A stretch of 64,000 nucleotides of DNA from Carposina sasakii (Eukaryota > Arthropoda > Insecta > Lepidoptera > Carposinidae), in assembly GCA_014607495.2 (NCBI GenBank), contig CP053159.1:8873501-8937500 (forward strand). The letters are read 5' to 3'. A program made the position numbers and the translations under genes. The notes below the pieces were generated by a model. It was not told where the DNA came from, searched no databases, and saw nothing but the letters and a program-made list of their open reading frames with translations. Of the stretch, positions 32,924-43,978 are shown one piece after another (position 1 is the stretch's first letter; each line of letters begins with the position of its first letter).

Positions 32924-35900
32924 TCTTGTTCTGCCTTTTTGCAAGACGGAAAGAGGCGTGATTTTTAGCAAGACCAAGACCAAGACTGTACCGTGTATAG
33001 ACTGAGCAAGAACAAGACATAGCCTGTAAGTATATTGCGTCTGCGCTAGGACTTAGCCTATTTCACGGATAGTATGTCTGTTAACGTTCGGTGTATAGGT
33101 GGTACCTTAGGAGTTCCAATGAACGCATAAAATTATTTCAAAGAATTGCAAAAACTGGACCTATGGCATTACGCTAATACCATAACATGCGAATAAAAAA
33201 ATTCTATAGAACATCAAACTGAGTGCATTGCATAGTTTGTTTTAACTTCGGCACTTTGATAATGCGGCATCACAAGGTTTTTCTTACTTCTCAAAGAAAT
33301 TACCCTTTTCGGAAGTAATGGTTAGAACTTATGATACCGCGCCGGCGGCTTCTTTTGAATCTAAAACAATCGTTGCCGCCAGGCCGAAATCATAACATTT
33401 GACACTATTTGATTGCGGAAACCTAGGGCGTAGGTATACATCATGAACAAAATATTTCGATTTTAAGGACTTACAGGTTCCAGGCCAGAATAACATAAGT
33501 TTCAATGCTTAATAAAAAAAATATATATACGCAAGTATTTTATTAGGTAAAATAAGGATAGGTAATATCATAATAATTCAATTTGAAGTATATATTTAAT
33601 ATTGATTCTTAGTATCGATTGAAACTTATTACTTCACGTGAAATATTGTACATTAAGTCATTATATTTCTTAAGTTTTTACAAGAAAAAATAGCATTAAA
33701 AAGTCTTAAATACACCCGTTTGATAAATATTGTAGCCACTTTTAAATATACTTGAAACGTGTAAAAAAATTCTACAAAACTAATAAAATAATATAAAAGC
33801 TAGTACTTACCTACTAATGAAATGATAAAAAGCCTGCTGGGTTAAGAGTTTTGTTTCTTACCAGCCCGAGTCACTTGAGAGAGATTATAGCCTAAGTATT
33901 TACAGTGTGCACCGCACTTCGTCCACGAGGAATGTAACTTTGGAGGTATAGTGACGTCAGGATTTATTTTATAACTTCTGTCATCAAAGTACAAACGGGT
34001 TAATCTTCACTTTATAATATTAGTTGTTTACGCCAAAACATCCTATATGAAAGAATAGTGATTGGCACTATTTTGCTTGTAATTTATATTTTTTTCCAAA
34101 CGCGTGCGTCTGTAAAGTAGGTAAATTCACGATGTTAGCTGTCAAGTTTGTTTAGCCAACGAGGCATCGTTTGATTTGGCTAAGCACCTTTTCAAAGAGC
34201 GGCACGGTGTCGAGACGGCGCGGTAAAAGCAAGGAAATGATTCTTACTCATTTCGATACTTCATAATACATTTAGCATATTCCAGTCTTCCTATTGAGCT
34301 GTGCTTCGAATGCTAACTCTTCTATAATTGTTTTTACAATTCTCTTTTTTCTAAAAACGTATCACGGTACAAGTAAATAGTGACGAAGATTCAAATTATT
34401 TTAAGGCTCGAGCAGACCGAGATGCGTGTGCGTGCACGTCTAAGCGTAGACCCAAAAGCAAATTTGCACGTACCTCCGAGTTGTTTCGAATGTATGGAAC
34501 TGTATAGGCACGGGCAGACCGGATGCCTTGTGTAAATGTGCGTAGACGTAAGCATAGACGTCAAGCGGTGAAAAACAGAAACACTTCAGGCTTAAGGACA
34601 TCTAAACTTTCACAAAAAGGTAATGCAGAAATATTGCCTGTTAACCAAAATTAAGTGGAGATATCCAAGCTTTTTAGTAACACGCTGGAAGAAGTGGACT
34701 GTAGATATTTTTTTACTAGTTAAAAAATTTTAACTCCGCGTAGAAAACTGTAAAATATCATGCGAACTTTCAATAAACGCCAGTTAAATCTACAGCTTAA
34801 TATTTTTAGTAGTGGTGTTTTGATCTAGGGGTGCGAATAAAGTATTATTTTCTTGTGGCAGAAGAACATACTGATTTTTCCGCAACCCGCTCTTGACAAC
34901 GGCAATTAATTGGCCGTGTGAAACAGTCTTGACGAAGTCAATTCCAACGTGTGATTAAACGTTTGCCCCTGTGAAGTTTTTAATTGTTACAGCAAAAGAT
35001 AACTTAACAGGAATTTATCTTTTAAAAGTCATGAAACTTTTCCTAAGACGGTATTATGTCATATCTCTCAAAATTAGCTGGGCTGTTAAGGGTTCTGCAT
35101 CAGGTTATCTAGAGCTTCAATTTTATTGCAACGTTATTAGAAAGTGCTTATCATGCTGAGCAACTTTTCCTAAGTACGGTATTTTCATATCTCGATTGTC
35201 AAAGCATTTAGCTGGGCTGCTAAGGGGATTCTGCATCAGGCAGTAAGACCTTCAATTTTTTTCTTTCAATATTTCTACGTCATTTTATGTCTTTCATACA
35301 TATTTTTTGGATAACTTGAACCGTTTACGCAGCGACCAACGAAGTCTCCATTGAATCTACGATTTTCCCCGTTTTTTCCACATACTTTCCTCTTATTCTT
35401 CAGCCCTATTGCGTCGCACTGCTAGATGATATATAGCCTAAAGCCTTCCTCAGAGTACGCCACATGGACTATCTGCAACACAAAAATAATTTTTTAATTC
35501 GACCCAGTAGTTCACCACGCTGGACAGATTAGCGCGTTGGTGACCGAATCAAACAAACAAACTAAACGCCAAACTCTTCAGCTTATAATCGATTAGTATA
35601 GATGTAATTATCGTCTTAAATATTTTTTATAAACACCCATATTTTCAGGTTTAATCGGCCATGTAACAACTAAGTACTGGTAAATTACTGAAGTACTGAG
35701 TGCACGGACTACCACGTAGCAAATATCAAGGTGGCGATTTTCTAGAATCATAAGCACAAAACTCCTCCTCTAGATATCGCTCAGGCCTAGTATGTTTTAC
35801 TAAAAACTGAGAGATTTATTTTTTGTTTCAGTCGGAAAAAGCACTGACAACATAGACAGCTACAGTTATTGGGTGGTGAAAAAATATCTTCCCTTCTCAG

Positions 35901-36277
35901 GGTTTTTCGATGCGAAGCTACACTGGGTACGTGTACGTTTACGCTTACGTGCACGCATACGCATCCGGTGTTTCCTAAAAGGTCTCGAGCACTTAGAAGG
36001 AAAGTAAGCGATTTGAAGAGCTCCAATTGAATCTCAAGGATACGACTTCAACAATTATCACTCTTATGAAAATTCGTTTACCATTGATGGGTGGACCTAA
36101 TGCTGGTAGGAGTTACTACGGGGTTACTATTATTAATAGACAACCATGGAAGTATCGATCGTAGTCTTGATTTTATACCATCGGACTAAGCGGTCGACAT
36201 CTGGGGAAGATATTGGCCGCATACGCATTTTCACTACGAATTTTAATATGGCATAATTGATAAAATACAAGCTATCA
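32924..36277. other. intergenic, no gene seen
   Basis: 3.3 kb without a supported gene. 34410-34560 and 35920-35980 share motifs such as GTGCACG and ACGC/GCGT-rich segments (GCACGTCTAAGCGTAGAC; TTACGCTTACGTGCACGCATAC) and may be remnants of one repeat family. The rest is AT-rich. Confidence 0.5.
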
Positions 36278-36562
36278 CGGCGCTCGACAGATTAGGCTAA
36301 TTTTTCATACGAAATCTTCTGTTTCACGCGCCCGCCACACTATGTCGGACAATAACATTTCCGTCTTTTTCGCACTGATTGAATACAGTATTAGGAATCG
36401 TACATAAGATTACAACTTACTTGAGACGAACGCGTAGACACTATTGTATAAACATAGTAGAATTGAAAGATAAATATAAATATAGAGAAATATAGATTGC
36501 CTATGTAATCTTCGTGGGTGGGAGTGCACTGCACGAGCGCTCCTTAGGACGAGCCGCCAGTG
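36278..36562 (+). repeat. dispersed repeat R4, copy 2
   Basis: Matches 14846-15141, ending GGACGAGCCGCCAGTGA. A segment of about 40 bases present in copy 1 (around 14945-14985) is absent here. Confidence 0.7.
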
Positions 36563-36908
36563 ATAATGAGTATCGAAAAATACATAAATTTCTTAAACTT
36601 TAAACTTTTAAGTCAAAACTTGTAGACAAATCATACATTATGTATTGTATCTTTTTCGAAATTCACGGGACTACAGAGTCACGGTCCTTTGAAAGGCGTG
36701 CATAGGGCCGTAGCCATGATGTAGAGGCCCTTTTAAAAGAACTCTAATGTGGCGTGGGATACGGCTATTGATTCTGTAATTATCTCGAGATTTTTTGTTA
36801 CACATCACATCACATTATCACCTAGAAGAGTAGATAAGTTATTTTTAAATTTTATATTGTAAAATAACATATTGCAAAGTATAAGTAAAGCACTACCATA
36901 GTAGACCT

Positions 36909-37444
36909 GCCCGGCTAGCACGGCCAGCGATATACGATATGATAAGTCAATTTATCGATAATGATCTGATGTCAAAAAGGAAAAAAGAAAAGAAAGAATG
37001 AACGACAACTGGAAAAAAGAAAAAAAAAAACTTTTTGCCTCTAGAAACATTTGTTTAACTTATTTTGCGCTTTATCGTATTATAGCACGTGATAACTCTT
37101 AACGTAACGTATCGTTCTAATGGTCATGCTCGCGAAATCGATAATATTGGTGGTATAGATACGATACGAAATCCTTTATCGTATATCTACTTTACGTGGC
37201 CGTACTAGCCCGGCTGAAGTCATGTTAACTGCTCTAACATGACCAGCGAAACACGATATGATAAACCTATTTATCGACAAGCTGTCAAAATACGATAGAT
37301 ATTAGTCGCGCTTTATCGTATTATTGAACGTGATAACTCGTAACGTAATGTATCGTTCCATTAGTCATGCTCGCGAAATCGATAATTATGGTGGTATACA
37401 AAATCCTGTATCGTATCACTTTACGTTATCGTGCTAGCCCGGCT
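36909..37444. mobile_element. tandem pair of TCGATA-rich MITE-like units
   Basis: Two similar units of about 230-300 bases share a middle boundary. Each runs from a GACCAGCGA/GGCCAGCGA...ACGATATGATAA opening to a TACTAGCCCGGCT or TGCTAGCCCGGCT close. The inverse GCCCGGCTAGCACG opens the first unit. Internal blocks TCATGCTCGCGAAATCGATAA and TTTATCGTATTAT occur twice. No coding. Confidence 0.65.
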
Positions 37445-37663
37445 GGGCTCGTAGCTCGTGGCCACCATAAAGGAATGGTAGCACGCGTGTAGAATCCTCC
37501 TCGGTAGAGGTGTTTAACACCCGTATCTATCTTATCCGTAACAAGTAAATTACTGTTTTTTTTTTCTGTATTAACCTAATTACCTAATTTATTAAATAAA
37601 TATCAATAAAGTAAATTACATATTTCGAAGTATTTTCTTAACTAGGTACTCGTACTTATATAA

Positions 37664-38001
37664 TCTATACATATAATAAAAATGTAACGGATCGCTGTCT
37701 GTACATGGAAGATACGAGTATATGAGAAAAATATTATAGGAGACCTTTATCAACGCAATAGAATCCAAAACGATGATTTTTTGAATTTTTGTCTGCTTGT
37801 CTGTTTGTCTGTGCGTTTGTGCACGCTAATCTCAGAAACGGCTGAACCGATTTCGATGCAGTTTTCAGGAATATATTGTGACAGATCCCACTTAACATAT
37901 AGGCTACTTTTTATCCCGGGAAAATGTTTTTATCCCGAATATATTTTCGACATTTTGTTTTTTCTGTAGTCCACACGGACGGAGTCGCGGGCGTCCACTA
38001 G
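37664..38001 (+). mobile_element. non-autonomous Helitron family A, complete
   Basis: The clearest copy. A|TCTATACATATAATAAAAATG at 37664 and GCGGGCGTCCACTAG|T at 38001, with GGACG/CGTCC able to form a short stem before the CTAG. 338 bases. These are the structural hallmarks of Helitrons: 5' TC, 3' CTAG, insertion between A and T. Confidence 0.9.
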
Positions 38002-38116
38002 TTATTACAATAAAAATCTTCGTGCAAGTGGTTAACGTTTGACAGATTCTTATTAGCTAAAGAATGAAAATCTCTTCTTTCTTTATTACAGATACGGGTG
38101 TGAGGATAGAGTTTGT

Positions 38117-38180
38117 TTCATCATCAGCCTATTGCAGTCCACTGCTGGACTTAGGTCTCCACCAAAGCACGCCTCGAGGC
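38117..38180 (-). repeat. RTE-like retrotransposon 3' tip
   Basis: Read on the minus strand, GGTGGAGACCTAAGTCCAGC then AGTGGACTGCAATAGGCTGA and a GATGATGA tail, as at the end of the insert at 53409-53928. Severely 5'-truncated. Confidence 0.6.
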
Positions 38181-38344
38181 TCGATCTCCCGTTTTTGTTA
38201 TAGGTACAGTTTGTTTACCAACATATTATTACGAAAGACAGATCGTCACTTAATCGTTTTTTATAGGGTTATTGGGACTGCCTGTCTGGAATGTGTTTCT
38301 TTGTTGAGTGCATAGAATAACATTATTCTATGATTGAGTGTTTG

Positions 38345-38610
38345 GTTTCACCGATTGGTGTAGTTAGTCTGGTAATCATCGTCTTTGGTAGTGGCCATGC
38401 CTGCGACGCCGTAGGTCCTGGGTTCGAATCCCGGTAGGTGCAAACATTGAGATGAATATTGATGTTTGTTTCCGAGTCATGGATGTTTCTATTGTTATCT
38501 ATGTATTTATATACAGTTGCTTAGTACCCACGACACAAGACCTTAGGGATTTTAGTGTGGGACTAGGTCAATGTCTTGTGAGGTGTGTGAATATTTATTA
38601 TTATTATTTA
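38345..38610 (+). mobile_element. tRNA-derived SINE
   Basis: Contains an exact B-box GGTTCGAATCC (38421-38431) within a tRNA-like head. Then a body with TTTCCGAGTCATGGATG, TAGTACCCACGACACAAGACC and GTGAATATTTATTATTATT, ending in a TTA-rich tail. A piece of the same body recurs at 42610-42672. Confidence 0.75.
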
Positions 38611-38692
38611 TTTGTTAGGCATAATGTTTTTTAAATTGTAACCAATAATACTTATGTAAGACAGGTTATTACTTAGGTTGTATTAGTTAAAT

Positions 38693-38860
38693 AAATGAAA
38701 TTGTATTAGGCGTTACAATTCGGAAATTCAAACATTTTCGCAACTTCGAATTTTCGAAACTGTTTTCACAATTATGAGTTTATGAGTTATCAGATCCGAG
38801 GGTCAGTGGAGGGTGTAGGGCCCGGTGGTGGGCGCACCCATAGTGAATGTATTAGTTAAG
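38693..38860. repeat. Penelope-like terminal fragment
   Basis: 38693-38740 (AATTGTATTAGGCGTTACAATTCGG) is the inverse of 28130-28165. 38770-38850 (GTTATCAGATCCGAGGGTCAGTGG ... CCATAGTGAATG) matches 28065-28125 directly. Ends of the element at 24135-28164 are thus present here without its coding part. It keeps GGGCGCACC, absent from the 28110 end. Confidence 0.75.
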
Positions 38861-39060
38861 TCAATGGGTTCGTGTCACTCGTTTCAATATAAAATATTTT
38901 CCTTTCCTAATATTTGTTGTAAGATGATTTAAAATTACCTATGTATAAACCGTGCTAATAGTCAGTGGCTCAGCACATCAACGTTGCTAGCCTAATGGAA
39001 ACCTTTCAACGGGTGTACCTGTGCTCAGGCGCAAGGCCTAGGGCCCAATTGTATTAAATT

Positions 39061-39248
39061 AACGACCCGCCCCGGCTCCGCACTGTTGCATTGCTAATAC
39101 TACTAATACATGTAAGTAAACCTTCCTCTTGAATCACTCTATCTATTTTTAAAAAATCGCATTAAAATCTGTTGCGTAGTTTGAAAGATATAAGCATATA
39201 TAGGGACAGATAGACAGCGGGAAGCGATTTTGTTTTATAATGTAGTGA
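39061..39248 (-). mobile_element. non-autonomous Helitron family B
   Basis: Minus strand starts near TCACTACATTATAAAACAAAA (39248) and ends at CGGGGCGGGTCG (39061), without the final CTAG. Same family as 9232 and 52367. Confidence 0.7.
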
Positions 39249-39516
39249 TAGTGATGATGAATTCAAGTCTAGTCTTTCTTTTGTGTATGTAAATTCTTTT
39301 GATGTTAGATATTAGCTCGTAGTCTAACTGTTTACAATACATAGTTGTAGACTTAATATAAATAAATATATAGTTTTTTTACTTTCATGCTCGTGTTAAA
39401 AATAAGAAGCGTTGTATTTTTAACAAGTACTTATATTTCTTTTTTGTACAAAACATAACAAAATACTGGGTTGTAACAAAATAACAGGTAAAAATACTGA
39501 GATCATATTGAGGAGC

Positions 39517-40248
39517 TTAGTGCTTGTGTCCCCAATGCTTGTGGTGTTCGTGACCGCCCTTCTTGCCGTGCTCGTGGTGGTCATGATGGTGCTCGTGGTG
39601 GCCGCCCTCGCCGTGGTGGCCCTTGTGGTGGTGGTGGTGGCCGCCATGCTCGTGGTGACCTTTCTTGCCGTGGTGGTGCTCGTGGTGACCACCGTGTTTG
39701 TGTCCCTTATGGAAGTGACCGCCCTTCTTGTGTCCACCTTCGTGGTGGTGACCGCCATGGTGTTCATGGTGGCCCTTTTCTCCGTGATGATGGTGGAAGT
39801 GCTTGTGCTTCTTGAATTCGTCATGTTTATCAATACCGTGATGTCCCTTCGTGTCGTGGCCCTTGTGGAAGTGGCCATGCTCCTCGTGTCCGTGACCGTG
39901 GTCGCCCTTCTCTCCGTGGTGGTGATGGTGATGGTAGCCATCATCGTGGTGGTGGTGTTTCTTGTGTCCGCCATGTTCACCGTGGTGACCCTTGTGGCCC
40001 TCGTGGTGGTGATGTCCGTGTTTGCCGTGGTGGTGCTCGTGGTGGCCCTTGTGTCCTTTGTGGTCATGGTGGCCGCCTTCGTGGTGGTGGTGTCCGTGGT
40101 GTTCGTGTCCGCCACCCTTGTCCCAGTGGTGACCGTGGTGGGAGGCGGCGGACTCTAGGTCAGCATCCCTTTTCTCCCGGATCTCCCTGCAGGAGACCGC
40201 TGCGGCGAGGGCTATGAGCCCGAAGGCGACCAGGAGACTTGATCTCAT
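39517..40248 (-). CDS. secreted His/Gly/Lys-rich matrix protein, DUF4779/Vajk-like (paralogue 4)
   Basis: 243-aa intact frame. The upstream in-frame start at 40287 is a TTG lying before the predicted transcription start (40266). ATG at 40248 is used. Signal peptide about 1-19 (ending AAAVSC), furin-like REKR at 24-27, then DADLESAA. The core carries variants shared only with the neighbour at 43979: GEKGDHGHGHEEHGHFHKGH and DTKGHHGIDKHDEFKK, replacing STK with DTK. Only seven substitutions separate the two over residues 1-240. The C-terminus is changed: HWGHKH instead of HWGFKKGH, explained by an in-frame 6-base loss plus a substitution. His content is the highest of the set by eye. Extracellular matrix role inferred. 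Confidence 0.87.
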   Translation of the reverse strand: MRSSLLVAFGLIALAAAVSCREIREKRDADLESAASHHGHHWDKGGGHEHHGHHHHEGGHHDHKGHKGHHEHHHGKHGHHHHEGHKGHHGEHGGHKKHHHHDDGYHHHHHHGEKGDHGHGHEEHGHFHKGHDTKGHHGIDKHDEFKKHKHFHHHHGEKGHHEHHGGHHHEGGHKKGGHFHKGHKHGGHHEHHHGKKGHHEHGGHHHHHKGHHGEGGHHEHHHDHHEHGKKGGHEHHKHWGHKH

Positions 40249-40262
40249 GGTAGTTGCTGTGT

Positions 40263-40299
40263 GAATGATAATTGACATCGAACGCAATGATGTTATATA
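40263..40299 (-). promoter_or_regulatory. TATA box and initiator of the fourth His-rich gene
   Basis: TATATAA on the minus strand begins at 40299. The initiator TCATTC (40268-40263) has its A at 40266, exactly 33 bases away. Leader 18 nt. Confidence 0.75.
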
Positions 40300-41175
40300 G
40301 CAATAGATAGCGGCTATTGGGCAAGGTCAGCGCCGATAGATTTTCCTTTACGGGCCAGTATCGGAACTAGACGAAATTATAACAGGGTAAAAAGAGTCTG
40401 GTAACTATAAAGTTGGATCTCGTCCAAATTTCACATGAATCTCTACTTTCATACATACGATACGTTCTAACGGATTAAACGCTTATTTTATGTCAGATTT
40501 GTTAGTACTGATACAAATTGTATTAGTCAAATTGAAAGGATTTCGAAAAGTTGTGTGATTTACAAAATTACTTAATTATTGTAATTAATAATTACGTTTA
40601 TTGGGAAATAGTCAACCATTGTTAAAAGTAAGTAACTGCATAAAAGAAATTCATAAATAGTAAAAAAAATAAAGACTTGTCTTAATAAACCTAAAAGTAA
40701 TCACTTAAAAAAAACTATAGGATTGAACTCCAAACCGATAAGAATATCTATACTAACTATAGCCTTTTCTCTACTGCTACCATATTATAAGACGTCTCAA
40801 TGCCCGAGGTTCTCGAAATATTCCTATCTAATAGCCATAAGCTCTAAAATACGTTCAAAATAACTATTGAAACTGTCTCAAAAGGGTTGTCATCTAGTTT
40901 ACGGTTGCCTACAAAAACTACCCAAAATGCTGACTTTTAATAGAAAAGGACATAAAGCCGCCCCCTAGTAATTTAGAGCTGTAGGTACGAGGGAAATGAT
41001 AAATAACTATATAATTAGAATGTTCACTTTGATGTTTGAAGCTTTTATAATATTGCATTAACTTCTTTATTACAAATGAATGTGTATTTTTTTACATTCC
41101 CATTCTATGAGTTACATATGTATATACATATACATATGTATGGCCACAAAAAAAACACCCTATATTTATATATAG
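40300..41175. other. intergenic, no gene seen
   Basis: AT-rich upstream region of the fourth His-rich gene. No open frame or repeat recognised apart from short palindromic TATGTATATACATATACATA around 41118. Confidence 0.5.
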
Positions 41176-42150
41176 TCTACACTAATATTATAAAGAGGAA
41201 AACTTTGTTTGTTTGGTTGTAATGAATAGGCTCAAAAACTACTGGACCGATTTTAAAAATTCTTTCACCGTTAGAATCCTTATAGGACCTGGATGAACAT
41301 AGGCTATAAGAATTTCCCGATATTCCCACGGGAAGGCGACAAACGGGAATTCTATATTTTTTACGAAAACCACTATACATATGAAGCTGAAATCGGGCAT
41401 ATATGTTCATTGGGGAGAGCAAGGGAGGACTAAAAACGGATTTCCCGAAATTCCCACGGGAAGGGGACAAACGGGAATTCATAATTTTTACGAAAACCGC
41501 TATACATATTAAGCTGAAATTGGGCATAGATGTTCATTAGGGACTGCAAGTAAGCACTAAGGACGAATTTCCCGAAATTCCCACGGGAAGGGGGCCAACG
41601 GGAATTAATTATTTTTTATGAAAACGGTTACACATATGAATCTTAAGTTGGGCATATTTGTTTATTTGGGACCCCGAGGAAGCACTAGGAACGGATTTCT
41701 CGAAACTCCCACGGGAAGGGGACAAACGGGAATTCATTTTTTTACGACAAGCGCGATACATATGAATTCGAAATTAGACCTGTACGTTCATTAGGGACTG
41801 CGAGGGAGCGCTAAGAACGAATTTCCCGAAATTCCCACGGGAAGGGGACTAACGGGAATTCAATTTTTTTACAAAAACCGCTGTACATGTGAAGCTAAAA
41901 TCGGAGACTGCGGGGAAGCACTAAGAATTGATTTCCCGAAATTCCCACGGGAAGGGACTGTCTGTGCGTTTGTGCACGCTAATCTCAGGAACGGCTTAAC
42001 CGATTTCGGTGCAGTTTTCAGGAATATATTGTGACAGGTCCCACTTAACATATAGGCTACTTTTTATCCCGGGAAAATGTTTTTATCCCGGATAATTTCG
42101 ACATTTTTTTTTCTGTAGTCCACGCGGACGGAGTCGCGGGCGTCCACTAG
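41176..42150 (+). mobile_element. Helitron with internal minisatellite
   Basis: Starts TCTACACTAATATTATAAAG at 41176 and ends GCGGGCGTCCACTAG|T at 42150. The last 200 bases are the 3' half of family A, but the 5' end is of a different family (C). Between them, 41310-41955 is a minisatellite. This is a composite with Helitron-type ends, about 975 bases and non-coding. Confidence 0.75.
41310..41955 (+). repeat. minisatellite, about 110-128-bp units
   Basis: TTTCCCGAAATTCCCACGGG recurs at about 41311, 41439, 41567, 41694, 41820 and 41930. Each is followed by AAACGGGAATT, an A/T stretch, CGCTATACATATGAA and a GGGACTGC-type linker. Spacing is about 128 bases, with a shorter last unit. The 116-codon frame at 41177-41527 is a by-product of the repeat. 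Confidence 0.85.
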
Positions 42151-43978
42151 TACTACATATAGACTAGATACGTCTGTGTTCCTGAAATGCCTGAATTGTA
42201 GAATCATAAACAACGCTGCTGGCATAGCGTAAACAGACGTCATCATTAAAGTTAGAGTGAAATCAGTTATAAGTTGCTGAGATAATAGCCTGAGAGAATA
42301 TTCGAGTCCCTGACAACTCCAACACTCACGAAAGGAGATGCCGATGTAATTCTAGTGAATCCCCGCATCAGCACAGGAAACAAAGTTTAGCTTATCGCTT
42401 GTAAGTTGTATGCGTAACTAGAAAACTCACGAAACAAACGTCCGTCTACGAATGTCCTATTACACAAACCTTGTTGGCTTCATGTGTATCACTTGAACAC
42501 AAAGCTTTAAAGCGATTTAAAAAATTAATAAATTTTGATGAGCAAATCAAAATATTTTCCTAAAAATAGTAATGACTTTGATGAATGCGATATGCGGAGC
42601 TAAGAGACCAGACGGGATCTTCCTGTGGGACCAAGCTAATGTATTGCGAAGTGTTTGAATATTTATTTATTTGACCAGTGGTACATCGGCAGTTTCACTT
42701 GCTGGCACATAAAAAATATTGCGATTAAACCTTCCCTGGGCCCAACCAAAGAAATACTGAAAATTTCTTTAAAATGGATCGAGCTAAATCAAAAGTGCTA
42801 CATTCTTCGTTAAATATTCTACATATTTCATCTATCTGTTCTAGATGAATAATTATTTTTGTGATTCTGCCAATAGGCATATACGCAGTTTTATTATGTG
42901 TTTACGTCCCATGTCAGACGAAAAAAATCTTTTCATAAACAAGCCAAAACAATGTCATTGAAATACATTCTCTTCTTACTCGTACCTATCTATTTCATTG
43001 CTACGGGCGGCTACAGTCCATAATGGTGTGCGTTTGTTAGAGCCGATTTTTGTAAAGGTCAGATAGACAATCTGATTAAGTTTTAGAGAAATCTATTTAT
43101 TTTCTTAATTTTTAAAATGTATTCTACAGGTAAAGAGGCTATCTGACCATTAGAAAAATCGGCCATAAATGAAACAGAATTTGTTACAGTATCTTGTTTA
43201 GAACATGACTCGTAGTATAAATAAAACGAATGAGCACATCGAACTCAAGAATTGCACTAACCATGTAAAGCACTAACTATTCACCTTCAGGTTTTATCCT
43301 AAAACCCTAACCTACTTGTGTAAGTTTATTTAAAGAAAGTCCTTTACTGACGCAGGGCTTCACTAGAATAGGTACATCAACTGCATCTCCTTCCGTGCAT
43401 GTCGTAAGAGTCGACTAAGAACTTATTATACCTTCTCCATGCTTGTCACTGATATTTTACATCTGGTCCAGGTACCTAGCTCTGTTGTTAGTGGATTTGA
43501 TTAAAACCTTTAGGATCTAAAGTCAGCCTCACCTGCCCGTGGTGCAACCGGTTTATAGGTAATACTGGTTTTAAAAAGAAAGAATCACCACTGGATTCGT
43601 TACCAGACTAAATTGTTGTTTGGACTGAAACGCGGTGGTAACCCCTTATTACTTGGGACTTAATAGGATAGCTGGTAAAATTGGGTGTGAGATTTGCATG
43701 GTGTGACTCTAAACATGCACAAATAAATATATCTAAAAACAAACCTACATATTACAGACTAAAATAGACTATACGTCACAAATTAAAGTGACGATTGATA
43801 TTGTTTTCCTTATCTTAATAATTTATCTGTAGTATTACATATCTGTGGTATAATAAAGTAAAATGCGGTAAATAGAAGCATTAAAACAACATTTTCTACA
43901 AGTTTTTTTTACTAAAAAACATAACAAAAATACTGGTATGTAACAATGGAGATAACAAATCTAAAATATTTTTTTGGT
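42151..43978. other. intergenic, no gene seen
   Basis: No supported gene. 42610-42672 (CTGTGGGACCAAGCTAATG ... GAATATTTATTTATTTG) is a fragment of the SINE at 38345. The 3' flank of the fifth His-rich gene (43905-43978) shares AAACATAACAAAA-TACTGG and TGTAACAA with the flank of the fourth. Confidence 0.5.

Noticed and set aside
41177..41527. 116-codon minus-strand frame, and frames at 59997-60660
   Set aside because: Generated by the minisatellite unit; the apparent protein repeat follows the DNA repeat.
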